Numbered from the stretch's first letter, positions 7,773 through 16,370 are shown. The stretch: 22,448 nt of DNA from Pseudolabrys sp. (GCA_026125925.1 JAHCKF010000017.1:1-22448); one strand, 5' to 3'. Notes: generated by a model not told the origin, from the letters alone. Made by a program: numbers and translations.

Positions 7773-8843
7773 ATGGCAGAAGAAGCAGACCTTGAAGATA
7801 AAACAGAAGACCCCTCCCAAAAACGCCTAGACGACGCTCATGAGCGCGGCAATGTCGTCAAGAGCCAGGAAGTCAACACCTGGTTCATCATTGCCGGCGC
7901 CACTTTGATGCTGCTGTCGTTCTCCGACGGCATGAGCAGGGACCTCACCGCCACGATGCGGGGCCTCATCGCCAATTCCTACGACATCAATGTCGAAGGC
8001 CAGGCGCTGCCGCTGCTGCTTCGCGAAATCGGCCTTGAAATGCTGGCGGCGGTCGGTCTGCCGTTCCTGCTGCTGATGCTGGCCGCGCTCGCCGGCAACC
8101 TGGTCCAGCACCGGCTGGTCTGGTCCACCGAAGCCTTGACGCCGAAGCTGTCAAAGGTCTCGCCGCTCGCCGGCGTGAAGCGGCTTTTTTCGAAACAGGC
8201 GCTGGCCAATCTCGGCAAGGGCATCGTCAAGCTGACCGTGCTCGGCGCCGTCATGACCGCCCTGATGTGGCCGGAACGCGACCGCATGGAAGGCCTGGTC
8301 ACCATGGACCCGGCCGCGCTGTTGCCCTTCACGCGGACCGAGGCGCTGAAGATGCTGGGCGCGGTCGTGGCGTTGCTCGCCGTGGTCGCCGGCGCCGACT
8401 ACTTCTTCCAGTACCGGACCTGGTTCGGCAAACTGAAGATGTCGCTCCAGGAACTGAAGGACGAAATCAAGCAGACCCAGGGCGATCCCTTCATCAAGGG
8501 CAAGCTCAAGCAGATCCGCGCCCTGCGCGCCAAGCAGCGCATGTCGTCGGCGGTGCCGAAGGCTTCGGTCATCATCACCAACCCGACCCACTATGCCGTG
8601 GCGCTGCAGTATGAGCGCGGCATGGACGCGCCGCTCTGCGTCGCCAAGGGCGTCGACGCCATGGCGCTGCAGATCCGCAAGATCGCCACCGAGCACGAGG
8701 TGCCGATCGTCGAAAACCCGCCACTCGCCCGCGCGCTTCATGCGACCGTCGAGGTCGACCAGGCCATTCCGCCGGAGCATTACAAGGCGGTGGCCGAGGT
8801 GATCAGCTATGTCATGAAGCTGCGGCGCGCCGTCAGGCATTAA
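7773..8843 (+). CDS. flhB: Flagellar export switch protein FlhB with intact NPTH cleavage site
   Basis: FlhB controls export and switches substrate specificity from rod/hook to filament types after self-cleavage. The 356-residue protein has an acidic N-terminus with EDKTEDPSQKRLDDAHERGN, four membrane segments, the LSPLAGVKRLFS-like region (SPLAGVKRLFSKQAL) and the cytoplasmic domain. The autocleavage motif N270-P271-T272-H273 (bases 8580-8591) is intact in the ITNPTHYAVAL context. AGGGG precedes the ATG. The first dozen or so codons are unusually A-rich (AAA, CTA, CAA) compared with the rest of the operon. Confidence 0.97.
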   Translation: MAEEADLEDKTEDPSQKRLDDAHERGNVVKSQEVNTWFIIAGATLMLLSFSDGMSRDLTATMRGLIANSYDINVEGQALPLLLREIGLEMLAAVGLPFLLLMLAALAGNLVQHRLVWSTEALTPKLSKVSPLAGVKRLFSKQALANLGKGIVKLTVLGAVMTALMWPERDRMEGLVTMDPAALLPFTRTEALKMLGAVVALLAVVAGADYFFQYRTWFGKLKMSLQELKDEIKQTQGDPFIKGKLKQIRALRAKQRMSSAVPKASVIITNPTHYAVALQYERGMDAPLCVAKGVDAMALQIRKIATEHEVPIVENPPLARALHATVEVDQAIPPEHYKAVAEVISYVMKLRRAVRH

Positions 8844-8947
8844 GGAGGCTCGGGCGGGGTGAAAATCGCGGTTAAGACCCATCAAAAGCAGGGATTTCCG
8901 GCACCCGGGCCTTGCGCAAATGGGGCGGCTTAAGGCAACTGAAGAGC

Positions 8948-11575
8948 ATGGCATCCGAGCAGGTGAGCGACCCGCGGCCGGCGCCCGCGCCGAGCGATGG
9001 GCGCGGCAAGCGGCAGGCCTTCGACAAGAGCCAAAGCGCGCCGCGCTCCGGCTCGGTCGGCATGGTGCTCGTTGTCGCCCTGCTGCTGATCGCCGCCGCC
9101 GGCGGCCTCATCTATATCGGACCCGCGCACGCCGAAACCTACATCCTGATCATGCTGGCGGTGCTCGGCACCTTTGGCGTGTTCGCGTTGTTCGCGCTGG
9201 CCTCCGGCATCATGCGGCTGTCGAGCCGGGAACAAAGCAACCCGCTGATCAAGCAGGTGGTCGATTACGGCTTCGACGGCATCGTCGTCACCGACCAGGC
9301 GGGGCGGGTCTTCTACGCCAACGCCACCTATCTCGACCTCACCGGCGCGGCGTCCCCCGAGGATGTGCGGCCGATCGAGCGGGTCTTCATGGGCGACCCG
9401 GAAGTTTCGGAAGCCATCTACCGGCTGCTCAAGGCGGCACGCGAGGGCCGGCGGCTGCAGGAAGAAGTGCGCATCGCCGGCGCGCCTGGCGAAGCCGCGC
9501 GCTGGCTGCGCCTGCGGGTGCGGCCGCTCGGCGACAACCGTCGCGACGCCAAGCTCGCGGTGTGGTCGATCGCCGACGTCACGCGCGAGCGCGAGCGCCA
9601 CGAAAACGTGTTCCAGGAACTGCAGCACGCCATCGACTATCTCGATCACGCGCCGGCCGGTTTCTTCTCGGTCGATGCCAAAGGCGATGTCGTCTATCTC
9701 AACGCCACGCTCGCGACCTGGCTCGATCAGGATCTGGCCCAGATCGGCGCCGGCGCCGGCGCGCTGACGCTCAACGATATCGTCGCCGGCGAGGGCGCCG
9801 CGCTGCTCACCACGCTCAACGCCGCGCCGGGCGAGGTTCGCACCGAGGTGCTCGATCTCGACCTCAAGACCCGCACCGGGCGTCCGGTGCCGGTGCGGCT
9901 GTTCCACAAGGTCGCCTATGGCGCCGACGGCACGCCCGGCGTTTCGCGCACTTTGGTGCTCAACCGTGGCAAGGACGGCGGCAAGGACGCGCAACGCGAC
10001 GCCGAAGTGCGCTTCATGCGCTTCTTCCAGAACACGCCGATGGCGATTGCCACCGTCGACAAGACCGGCCGCGTCGCCCGCCACAATGCGCGCTTCGCCA
10101 CGTCCTTCGACGGCATGCTCGGCGACAATCATTCGATCCTGTGGCTGGTCAACGAGCGCGACCGCGCCGCGTTCGAGGCGGCGATCAAACTCGCCGCCGG
10201 CGGGCAGGGCGACATTCCGCCGGTCGAGGCGCAGCTCGCCGGCTCCAACGAACGCTGGGCCAATTTCTTCGTTTCGGCGGTCGAGGACAAGGACGGCGGC
10301 GACGGCGAGGCGGCCATCGTCTATGCGCTGGAGACCACCGCGCAGCGCACGCTGGAGAACAAGGTCTATCAGCAGCAGAAGATGGAGTCGGTCGGGCAGC
10401 TCGCCGGCGGCATTGCCCACGACTTCAACAACGTTTTGTCCGCCATCATGATGGCGACCGACTTCCTGCTCAACGCGCACAAGCCGACCGACCCGTCGTT
10501 CCAGGACATCATCCAGATCAAGCAGAACGCCAACCGCGCCGCCGCGCTGGTGCGGCAACTGCTCGCCTTCTCGCGCAAGCAGACGCTGCGGCCGCAGGTG
10601 CTCGATCTCGGCGAGGTGCTCGGCGATCTCGGCATGCTGCTCAAGCGCCTGATCGGCGAGAAGGTCACCTTTGCCGGGGTCAAGCACGGCCGCGACCTGT
10701 GGCCGGTGAAGGCCGACCTGTCGCAATTCGAACAGGTGATCGTCAATCTCGCCGTCAACGCGCGCGACGCCATGCCGGACGGCGGTACGCTGAGCATCGC
10801 GACATCGAACGTGCCGGCCGCCGAATGCGCGCGCTTCAATCACAAGGGCATGCCGGCGGCCGACTATGTAATGGTCGAGGTCAGCGACACCGGCACCGGC
10901 ATCCCGCAGGACATTATCGATAAGATCTTCGAGCCGTTCTTCTCGACCAAGGAAGTCGGCAAAGGCACGGGCCTCGGCCTCTCGACGGTATACGGCATCG
11001 TCAAGCAGACCGGTGGCTATGTGTATGTCGATTCAGTGCCGGGCCGCACGGCGTTCCGCATCTTCCTGCCGCGCCATGTCCCGGGCGTCGAGGAAAAGCC
11101 GGCGACCGTCGCCGCGCCGTCGATCGCGCCGGCGCTCGACGCCACCAAGGCGGCGGCCGAAAGCATGGCGAAGCAAGCGGCCGGCCAAGCCACCGTCGAT
11201 CTGACCGGGCAGGGCACGATTTTGCTGGTCGAAGACGAGGAAGGCTTACGCGCGCTCAACGCCCGCGGTCTGTCGTCGCGCGGCTACACGGTGCTCGTCG
11301 CAGGTAATGGCATCGAAGCGCTCGAGGTGTTCGAGAGCGAGGGACCGGTCGATCTTGTCGTGTCCGACGTGGTGATGCCGGAGATGGACGGCCCGACCTT
11401 GTTGCGCGAATTGCGCAGCCGCGATCCGAACGTGAAGTTCATCTTCGTGTCGGGTTACGCCGAGGAAGCTTTCGCCAAGAATCTGCCGAGCGATCAGCAG
11501 TACAACTTCCTGGCCAAGCCCTTCACCCTCAAGCAGCTCGTCGCCGAAGTGAAGCGCACCCTGTCCGGCGAATAG
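8948..11575 (+). CDS. cckA: Hybrid histidine kinase CckA (cell-cycle regulator)
   Basis: CckA phosphorylates ChpT, which in turn phosphorylates CtrA and CpdR. The start at ATG 8948 (MASEQVSDPR, 875 residues) is preferred over the in-frame TTG at 8912, because the added residues are not kinase-like. Two transmembrane segments lie at about 38-58 and 65-88. PAS-like modules follow at about 100-215, 225-340 and 365-480. The HisKA domain has the phospho-acceptor H491 in LAGGIAHDFNN. The ATPase domain shows the N-box (VNLAVNARDAM), VSDTGTGIP, FEPFFSTK and GKGTGLGLSTVYGI. The C-terminal receiver has phospho-acceptor D807 in VVSDVVMPEMDG and the conserved Lys in FLAKPF. Position directly after flhB matches other alphaproteobacteria, and all catalytic residues are present. 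Confidence 0.95.
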   Translation: MASEQVSDPRPAPAPSDGRGKRQAFDKSQSAPRSGSVGMVLVVALLLIAAAGGLIYIGPAHAETYILIMLAVLGTFGVFALFALASGIMRLSSREQSNPLIKQVVDYGFDGIVVTDQAGRVFYANATYLDLTGAASPEDVRPIERVFMGDPEVSEAIYRLLKAAREGRRLQEEVRIAGAPGEAARWLRLRVRPLGDNRRDAKLAVWSIADVTRERERHENVFQELQHAIDYLDHAPAGFFSVDAKGDVVYLNATLATWLDQDLAQIGAGAGALTLNDIVAGEGAALLTTLNAAPGEVRTEVLDLDLKTRTGRPVPVRLFHKVAYGADGTPGVSRTLVLNRGKDGGKDAQRDAEVRFMRFFQNTPMAIATVDKTGRVARHNARFATSFDGMLGDNHSILWLVNERDRAAFEAAIKLAAGGQGDIPPVEAQLAGSNERWANFFVSAVEDKDGGDGEAAIVYALETTAQRTLENKVYQQQKMESVGQLAGGIAHDFNNVLSAIMMATDFLLNAHKPTDPSFQDIIQIKQNANRAAALVRQLLAFSRKQTLRPQVLDLGEVLGDLGMLLKRLIGEKVTFAGVKHGRDLWPVKADLSQFEQVIVNLAVNARDAMPDGGTLSIATSNVPAAECARFNHKGMPAADYVMVEVSDTGTGIPQDIIDKIFEPFFSTKEVGKGTGLGLSTVYGIVKQTGGYVYVDSVPGRTAFRIFLPRHVPGVEEKPATVAAPSIAPALDATKAAAESMAKQAAGQATVDLTGQGTILLVEDEEGLRALNARGLSSRGYTVLVAGNGIEALEVFESEGPVDLVVSDVVMPEMDGPTLLRELRSRDPNVKFIFVSGYAEEAFAKNLPSDQQYNFLAKPFTLKQLVAEVKRTLSGE

Positions 11576-11585
11576 ACTTCGCCGG
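11565..11585 (+). terminator. Hairpin over the cckA stop codon, possible weak terminator
   Basis: CCGGCGAA (11565-11572) pairs perfectly with TTCGCCGG (11578-11585) around a loop holding the TAG stop. It has no T-run after it, so its role as a terminator is uncertain. Confidence 0.3.
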
Positions 11586-11606
11586 CGACCAGCCAGTCGC
11601 GATCAA

Positions 11607-11873
11607 TCAATAGCAGGCCTGCGCCAGCCGAATCTTGGTGAAGACGAAGGTCGATACCGAGCAGCGCCCCGCTTGGTCTTTCACCTGGTCGGTCATTTCA
11701 GCGGCCGGTGCCTGGAAGTACTGCTGCTCCGCCGACGCGCGCGCTGCGCTGGTGTCGGCCGACGCCGTTGCCGCGGGCGCGGCTCTTTCCTGCGTGCCAT
11801 CGAAGGGTGTCAGCTTGGCCTGCGCGGCGGTACTCACCGCCAGCAGCAAGGCAATAGACAGAACAACTTTCAT
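11607..11873 (-). CDS. Small secreted protein of unknown function
   Basis: The start at the ATG at 11873 gives an 88-residue protein with a textbook signal peptide (MKVVLSIALLLAVSTAAQA, cleavage after AQA). A GGGAG ribosome binding site lies about 10 bases upstream. The frame extends further upstream to 12158, but those residues are not signal-like and have no ribosome binding site. The mature part is Ala/Ser/Thr-rich, then ends with a Cys-containing segment (AGRCSVSTFVFTKIRLAQACY), so one disulphide is possible. It converges on cckA and diverges from the Tim44-like gene. No family is recognised; a periplasmic location is inferred. Confidence 0.65.
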   Translation of the reverse strand: MKVVLSIALLLAVSTAAQAKLTPFDGTQERAAPAATASADTSAARASAEQQYFQAPAAEMTDQVKDQAGRCSVSTFVFTKIRLAQACY

Positions 11874-12115
11874 CGCGCCTGCTCCCGAATCCTGTGTCAG
11901 GCGTAAAACGAAGCGGGCTATGGCGGAGTTCCGGCACGCGCCGATGAACAAGCCGTGAGCGCGGAAACCTCGTGTAAAATCAAGGGAAAGGATGAGGTTA
12001 CCGACAGCCTGCGGCTTTGAGGCGCAGCGGCGCCTTGAACCCTTACATTGGCCTAGCCGCATACCTATTCTCCTGCTCCAACACGCCCATTTCGGGCCGG
12101 GAGGAATTGACGACG

Positions 12116-13087
12116 ATGAAGCGTCATCGCTGGCTGATCGCCCTTGCCGCGATCGCAACCATTTTCACACTGGCTGCTGCCGACTATGCCGACGCCCGCG
12201 CGGGCCGCGGCTTCTCGGGCGGCAGCCGTGGCGCGCGCACGTTCTCGGCGCCGGCGGCAACGCCGACCGCGCCGCGCGCGGCGCAGCCGCTGCAGCGTTC
12301 GACCACTCAGCCCTCGACCGCGGCGACCGGCGCCACCGGTGCTGCGGCCGCCGGTCAGGCGGCGCGGCCGGGTCTGTTCGGCGGCGGCATGCTCGGCGGT
12401 CTTGCCGCCGGTTTCCTCGGTGCCGGTCTTTTCGGCATGCTGTTCGGCAACGGCTTCCTCGGCGGCATGGGCGGCTTCGCCTCGTTCCTCGGCCTGATCC
12501 TGCAGGTCGTGCTGGTGATCGTCGTGGCGCGCCTGGCCTTCGCCTGGTGGCAGCGCCGTAACCAGCCCGCTTACGCCATGCAGGGCGCAACGCCTGAGGC
12601 CGGCGCAGGCCGTCCCGCGGCGGGTGGATTGGGCGGCAGCTTCGGTGGCCTGTTCGGCGGCGGCGGCGCCGCTTCGGCGGCCGGCGAACCGATCACCATC
12701 GACAAGCAGGACTATGACGACTTCGAGCGCCTGCTGTCGGACGTTCAGGCGGCCTATACCGCCGAGGACCTCAATGCGCTGCGCAGCAAGGCGACGCCGG
12801 AGATGGTGTCCTATTTCGCCGAGGATCTGGCCGACAATGCCGGCCGCGGCCTCGTCAACAAGGTCACCGACGTCAAGCTGCTGCAGGGCGATCTGGCGGA
12901 AGCCTGGCGTGAAGGTAGCGACGAGTACGCCACCGTCGCCATGCGCTTCGAGTTGACCGACAGCATGGTGGAACGCGCGAGCGGCAATGTCGTCGAAGGC
13001 GGCACGCCGTCCGAGGTGACCGAGTTGTGGACCTTCCGCCGAGGCCGCGGCGGCCCGTGGATGCTGTCGGCGATTCAGCAGGCCTGA
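12116..13087 (+). CDS. Tim44-like domain membrane protein
   Basis: This 323-residue protein starts at ATG 12116 after a strong GGGAGGA. Its in-frame extension to 12017 lacks such a signal. A signal peptide (WLIALAAIATIFTLAAADYADA) is followed by Gly/Ala/Thr-rich linker, a glycine-rich hydrophobic stretch, a membrane helix at about residues 125-145 (FLGLILQVVLVIVVARLAFAW) and a glycine-rich linker. The C-terminal 130 residues are a Tim44/TimA-like domain (TIDKQDYDDFERLLSDVQAA, then MVSYFAEDLADNAGRGLVNK and TELWTFRRGRGGPWMLSAIQQ). In mitochondria this fold belongs to the TIM23 motor; the bacterial role is not settled. A clean terminator follows. Confidence 0.85.
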   Translation: MKRHRWLIALAAIATIFTLAAADYADARAGRGFSGGSRGARTFSAPAATPTAPRAAQPLQRSTTQPSTAATGATGAAAAGQAARPGLFGGGMLGGLAAGFLGAGLFGMLFGNGFLGGMGGFASFLGLILQVVLVIVVARLAFAWWQRRNQPAYAMQGATPEAGAGRPAAGGLGGSFGGLFGGGGAASAAGEPITIDKQDYDDFERLLSDVQAAYTAEDLNALRSKATPEMVSYFAEDLADNAGRGLVNKVTDVKLLQGDLAEAWREGSDEYATVAMRFELTDSMVERASGNVVEGGTPSEVTELWTFRRGRGGPWMLSAIQQA

Positions 13088-13110
13088 CGCTCGAGCCGCC
13101 GGCAAATCAA

Positions 13111-13147
13111 GCGCGCGCCCGTGCCCCGGGCGCGCGCATTTCTTTTA
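13111..13147 (+). terminator. Rho-independent terminator after Tim44-like gene
   Basis: GCGCGCGCCC (13111-13120) and GGGCGCGCGC (13128-13137) form a perfect 10-bp stem with a 7-nt loop, followed by ATTTCTTTTA. It begins 24 bp after the stop codon of the Tim44-like gene. Confidence 0.85.
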
Positions 13148-13162
13148 TGCCGGATGGGGCAT

Positions 13163-13498
13163 TCAGATCCCGCCGACGCTCAGGCCATGGCGCGGCGCGA
13201 AAGTCACTCCCAGAAACCCCTCACGCCGCCACACCACCCGGCAATCGCGCCGGGGAAACCCGTTGGGCGTCAACAGCAAGGTGAATTGGTCGGGGACCGC
13301 ATCCGGCCGGCTGGTTTCGATTCGGGCGCCGGTTTGGGAGACGTCATGAACCGTGCAGGCAAAAATGTGACCCGGCTCGGCGACGAGGGTGGCGGAAATG
13401 AAGAGCGGCCGGCGTTTGGCCCGGCGTTTGTCGTTGCGGACGGTGGGCGCAACCGGGTCGGGCACGAGGGTGGCCTTCCAGAGCTGAGCAGGGGGCAC
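13163..13498 (-). CDS. PilZ-domain protein (putative cyclic-di-GMP receptor)
   Basis: This 111-residue single-domain protein carries the PilZ hallmarks: an Arg-rich RRAKRR motif at about 25-30 that corresponds to the RxxxR switch, then D52-V-S-Q-T-G57 (the D/NxSxxG motif), followed by beta strands ending WRREGFLGVTF. The intact motifs suggest it can bind cyclic-di-GMP. The start is a GTG at 13498; no ATG is available and no good ribosome binding site is visible. Another in-frame GTG at codon 12 would still keep the domain. A diguanylate cyclase gene lies 1.5 kb away. Confidence 0.8.
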   Translation of the reverse strand: MPPAQLWKATLVPDPVAPTVRNDKRRAKRRPLFISATLVAEPGHIFACTVHDVSQTGARIETSRPDAVPDQFTLLLTPNGFPRRDCRVVWRREGFLGVTFAPRHGLSVGGI

Positions 13499-13830
13499 CG
13501 ATCGAATGGGCTAGTTTAGGGCCCTTATGGTTAGAAATTGCTAAACAGGATTGCCAAGGCGAGCGATGCTTTGTTGCGCTGCGAAAGACGGGTGGCGGAC
13601 CTTCGGCCGTCCGGAACATCGCCGCCGGCCCCGCGGCGCGTTCGGCTTTACCGTTCGCCGTTGACGTTGCCGCGAATAACGTCTATTTGGCCCGCCGCAA
13701 CTTGGTTTTCGGCCTCATCTTCGTTCGCTCCCGGCTTTGGGCTGCGCTGCAAGTGATCCCCCAAAACTCGGATAGTTGCCGCTGACGCGAGGGGCGTCGG
13801 CGAACAACGCAGAGCGCGAAAGGAACTACG
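13499..13830. other. Intergenic region between PilZ and cold-shock genes
   Basis: This 332-bp stretch holds no convincing gene. It must contain the minus-strand PilZ promoter and the plus-strand promoter and leader of the cold-shock gene. Cold-shock mRNAs often have long leaders, but no cold-box was identified. A short hairpin CGGAC/GTCCG (13596-13600 with 13609-13613) is present. A 72-codon ORF at 13538-13756 has Arg/Pro/Ser-rich composition and no family features, so it is not called. Confidence 0.4.
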
Positions 13831-14034
13831 ATGGCTACCGGAACTGTGAAGTTCTTCAACACCCAAAAAGGCTACGGCTTCATTCAGCCGGACGACGGCT
13901 CGAAGGACGTGTTCGTCCACATCACCGCCGTTGAAAAGGCCGGCATGCGTTCGCTGGTCGAAGGCCAGAAGATCTCGTTCGAGATCGTCACCGAGCGCGG
14001 CAAGCAGGCTGCCGGCAACCTGCAGCCGGCCTGA
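13831..14034 (+). CDS. CspA-family cold-shock protein
   Basis: This 67-residue single cold-shock domain binds single-stranded RNA or DNA and acts as an RNA chaperone. Both nucleic-acid-binding motifs are intact: RNP1 as KGYGFIQ and RNP2 as VFVHI, after the usual GTVKFFNTQ start. AAAGGAAC lies upstream of the ATG at 13831. The gene is monocistronic, bounded by a strong terminator immediately downstream. Several csp paralogues are normal in this order, so a specific symbol is not assigned. Confidence 0.96.
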   Translation: MATGTVKFFNTQKGYGFIQPDDGSKDVFVHITAVEKAGMRSLVEGQKISFEIVTERGKQAAGNLQPA

Positions 14035-14058
14035 TTGGTCGGAGCGACCTAGATACGA

Positions 14059-14087
14059 AGCCCGGCGCCCGCGCCGGGCTTTTTTAT
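14059..14087 (+). terminator. Rho-independent terminator of the cold-shock gene
   Basis: AGCCCGGCGC (14059-14068) and GCGCCGGGCT (14071-14080) form a perfect stem around a tight loop, followed directly by TTTTTATTT. It lies 25 bp after the stop codon. Confidence 0.93.
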
Positions 14088-14205
14088 TTCCCGGTGATGT
14101 CGTGAGGCCTGCGACAAAACGCTCGCGGAATAGGCGGACCAATTCTGTGTTGATGTCCGACCAGGCGCGGCACCCCAGATCCGCGCCGCATCCGGGAGGT
14201 ACCCC

Positions 14206-14868
14206 ATGTCGCTACGCTATACCGCGGTGTCCATGCTGGCGGGCCTTGCGATCATCGTTGCCGCACCAGCCGTGGCGCAGCAGGCTGCCATGAGTTTCTT
14301 CGTCACCAGCGCCGGCCCTGGCAACGGCGCCAACCTCGGCGGCCTCGACGGCGCCGACAAGCACTGCCAGACGCTCGCCGCGGCGGCCGGTGCAGGCGCC
14401 AAGACCTGGCGCGCTTATCTGTCGACGCAAGGACAGGGCGCAGTGAATGCCCGCGACCGCATCGGCAAGGGACCCTGGGTCAACGCCAAGGGCGCTACCA
14501 TCGCCAAGGACGTCGCCGACCTGCATGGCGCCGCCAACAACCTGACCAAGCAGACGGCGTTGTCGGAGAAGGGTGACGTCATCAACGGCCGCGGGGATCA
14601 GCCGAACCGTCATGACATCCTCACCGGGTCGCAGCCCGACGGCACCGCCTTTGCGGGCGACAAGGACATGACCTGCAAGAACTGGACGAGCGCCACCGAG
14701 GGTTCCGCGATGGTCGGTCATTCGGACCGCACCGGTCTCGATGACAGCGCGCCGGCGAAATCGTGGAACTCGTCGCATCCGTCGCGCGGCTCGGGCGGCG
14801 GCTGCACGCAAGCCGATCTGCGGTCGACGGGCGGCGATGGCCTGCTGTACTGCTTCGCCGTCAACTGA
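14206..14868 (+). CDS. Secreted lectin-like protein (C-type lectin/endostatin-type fold)
   Basis: This 220-residue protein has an N-terminal signal peptide (MLAGLAIIVAAPAVAQQ) and a globular domain starting MSFFVTSAGPGNGANLGGLD. The motifs LGGLDGADKHCQTLA, TWRAYLSTQ, and the C-terminal TCKNWTSATEGSAMVGHSDR and GGDGLLYCFAVN resemble the lectin-fold domain found in Bradyrhizobium proteins annotated as lectin and in DUF1554/endostatin-like proteins. Four cysteines (near DKHCQ, MTCKN, GGGCTQ and LYCF) could form two disulphides. A GGGAGGT ribosome binding site precedes the ATG. Binding of a glycan is inferred only. The gene stands alone and ends in a terminator. Confidence 0.78.
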   Translation: MSLRYTAVSMLAGLAIIVAAPAVAQQAAMSFFVTSAGPGNGANLGGLDGADKHCQTLAAAAGAGAKTWRAYLSTQGQGAVNARDRIGKGPWVNAKGATIAKDVADLHGAANNLTKQTALSEKGDVINGRGDQPNRHDILTGSQPDGTAFAGDKDMTCKNWTSATEGSAMVGHSDRTGLDDSAPAKSWNSSHPSRGSGGGCTQADLRSTGGDGLLYCFAVN

Positions 14869-14907
14869 GACGGCGTGATCGAGACATCGCGTAGCGACTT
14901 CGCATCG

Positions 14908-14935
14908 ACGGGCGGCCCCAGCGGCCGCCCGTTTT
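14908..14935 (+). terminator. Rho-independent terminator of the lectin-like gene
   Basis: ACGGGCGGCC (14908-14917) and GGCCGCCCGT (14923-14932) form a perfect 10-bp stem with a 5-nt loop, followed by TTT. It begins 39 bp after the stop codon. Confidence 0.85.
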
Positions 14936-15043
14936 GCATGCAAATACCGCATGATGCTGCCGCTGTATTTTTAACGGGTGCGCCGCTATACCCGTTCACT
15001 GAGGGAATGCGGGGCGGCGCTGTCATGTCTGCGCGCAACGGCA

Positions 15044-16339
15044 ATGGTCGAAATCAAGAATTTGCTGCTGCTGGCAGGCGATGCGCTGCTCTATTTCGTC
15101 GCCCTGGCGGCGTTGCTGCGCGCGCGGGATCGCATCGGCCTTGGCCCGTTCTTCTGCGCGTTGGGCGTTCTGCATTTTCTCGAGACATATCTCGCCAGCA
15201 TCTTCTACGTCGCGCTCCCGCTGGGCATCGTCGCTTCGCCGGGATCGACCGTTCTGTTCGCCGGCAAACTGATGCTGCTTCTGCTGCTGTATATCCGCGA
15301 GGACGCGGTGGTCGTCCGCCAGCCGATCTACGGCCTCTTGTTCGGCAACGTGCTGGTGTTCGCGCTCGGCTTCATCCTGCGCCACCACAGTCTGTTGCCG
15401 CTCGCCACCGGCCGCGCCGCCGACTTCGTCTTCCTCGACCAGATGGGCGGACTGATGGTGTGGGGCACGGCGATTCTGTTCCTCGATTGCATCATCATCA
15501 TTCTGTTCTACGAGCGCACGCGCGCCTGGTTCGGTGGTCATATTTTCGCGCGACTGCTGCTGTCGAGCGCGGCGGTGCTGACCTTCGATCAGGCGGCGTT
15601 CTTCGCCGGCCTGCATTTTCTGACCGGCGCCGGATTGCCGGTGCTGGTTGGCGGCTGGATCGCCAAGATGGGCGCGGTCACGCTCTACAGCGTGCTCGGC
15701 ACGCTCTATCTCACCCGGTTCGACCGGCCGCTCGGTCGCCGCGTCGCGCCGCGCATCCGCGACGTGTTCGACACGCTGACTTATCGCGAGCGTTACGAGA
15801 ACCTTTTGGCGCGCACCGGCTGTGACGCGCTGACCGGGACGCTCGACCGCCATTCGCTGGAAGCCTATGGCCGCCGCGCCGTCGACAGCGCCGCCGCCGC
15901 GGGACGGCCGCTGTCGCTGCTGCTGATCGATCTCGACCGTTTCAAGGACTTCAACGACCGCTACGGCCACGCCGCCGGCGACACTTTGCTCAAGCGCGTG
16001 GCGCGGGAGATCATGGCCGCGACGCGGCTGTCGGACTTTACCTACCGCTTCGGCGGTGAGGAGTTCGTCGTCATCGCCGACGGCGCCGCGGCCGCCGACG
16101 GCATCGAAATCGCCGAACACATCCGCGCCGCCGTCGCCGCCGCGCGCGACCCCGAAGGCCGCGCCATCACGGTGTCGATCGGCGTCGCGAGCTGCGGTCT
16201 CGACGCGGCGGGCTACGACGCGCTGTTCGAGGCCGCCGACAAGAGGCTGTACGAGGCCAAGGAGCGGGGGCGCAACCGTGTCGTCGGTGCGCTCGACGAC
16301 GTCGGCGCCGGCGGAGTCGTGCAACCGTCGCGGGCCTGA
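15044..16339 (+). CDS. Membrane-anchored diguanylate cyclase (GGDEF)
   Basis: Makes cyclic-di-GMP from two GTP. From ATG 15044 it is 431 residues; an in-frame GTG at 14978 would add 22 residues without a clear signal. The first 230 residues form about seven membrane helices, a sensor that matches no named MASE domain I can identify. The GGDEF domain follows: DALTGTLDRHSLEAYGRRA, then IDLDRFKDFNDRYGHAAGD for metal and nucleotide binding, and the active-site loop G337-G-E-E-F341. The inhibitory I-site RLSD lies exactly five residues before GGEEF, so product inhibition is probably intact. VSIGVAS and ADKRLYEAKERGRNRV complete the domain. The next gene, a GST, begins 31 bp later. Confidence 0.92.
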   Translation: MVEIKNLLLLAGDALLYFVALAALLRARDRIGLGPFFCALGVLHFLETYLASIFYVALPLGIVASPGSTVLFAGKLMLLLLLYIREDAVVVRQPIYGLLFGNVLVFALGFILRHHSLLPLATGRAADFVFLDQMGGLMVWGTAILFLDCIIIILFYERTRAWFGGHIFARLLLSSAAVLTFDQAAFFAGLHFLTGAGLPVLVGGWIAKMGAVTLYSVLGTLYLTRFDRPLGRRVAPRIRDVFDTLTYRERYENLLARTGCDALTGTLDRHSLEAYGRRAVDSAAAAGRPLSLLLIDLDRFKDFNDRYGHAAGDTLLKRVAREIMAATRLSDFTYRFGGEEFVVIADGAAAADGIEIAEHIRAAVAAARDPEGRAITVSIGVASCGLDAAGYDALFEAADKRLYEAKERGRNRVVGALDDVGAGGVVQPSRA

Positions 16340-16370
16340 GCGCGTTGCCGGGAAGCGAGGAGCAAAAGCC

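Noticed and set aside
8930..10843. 637-codon minus-strand frame opposite cckA
   Set aside because: It is antisense to an unmistakable histidine kinase, has Arg/Glu/His-rich composition and no recognisable domain; long shadow frames are expected in GC-rich DNA.
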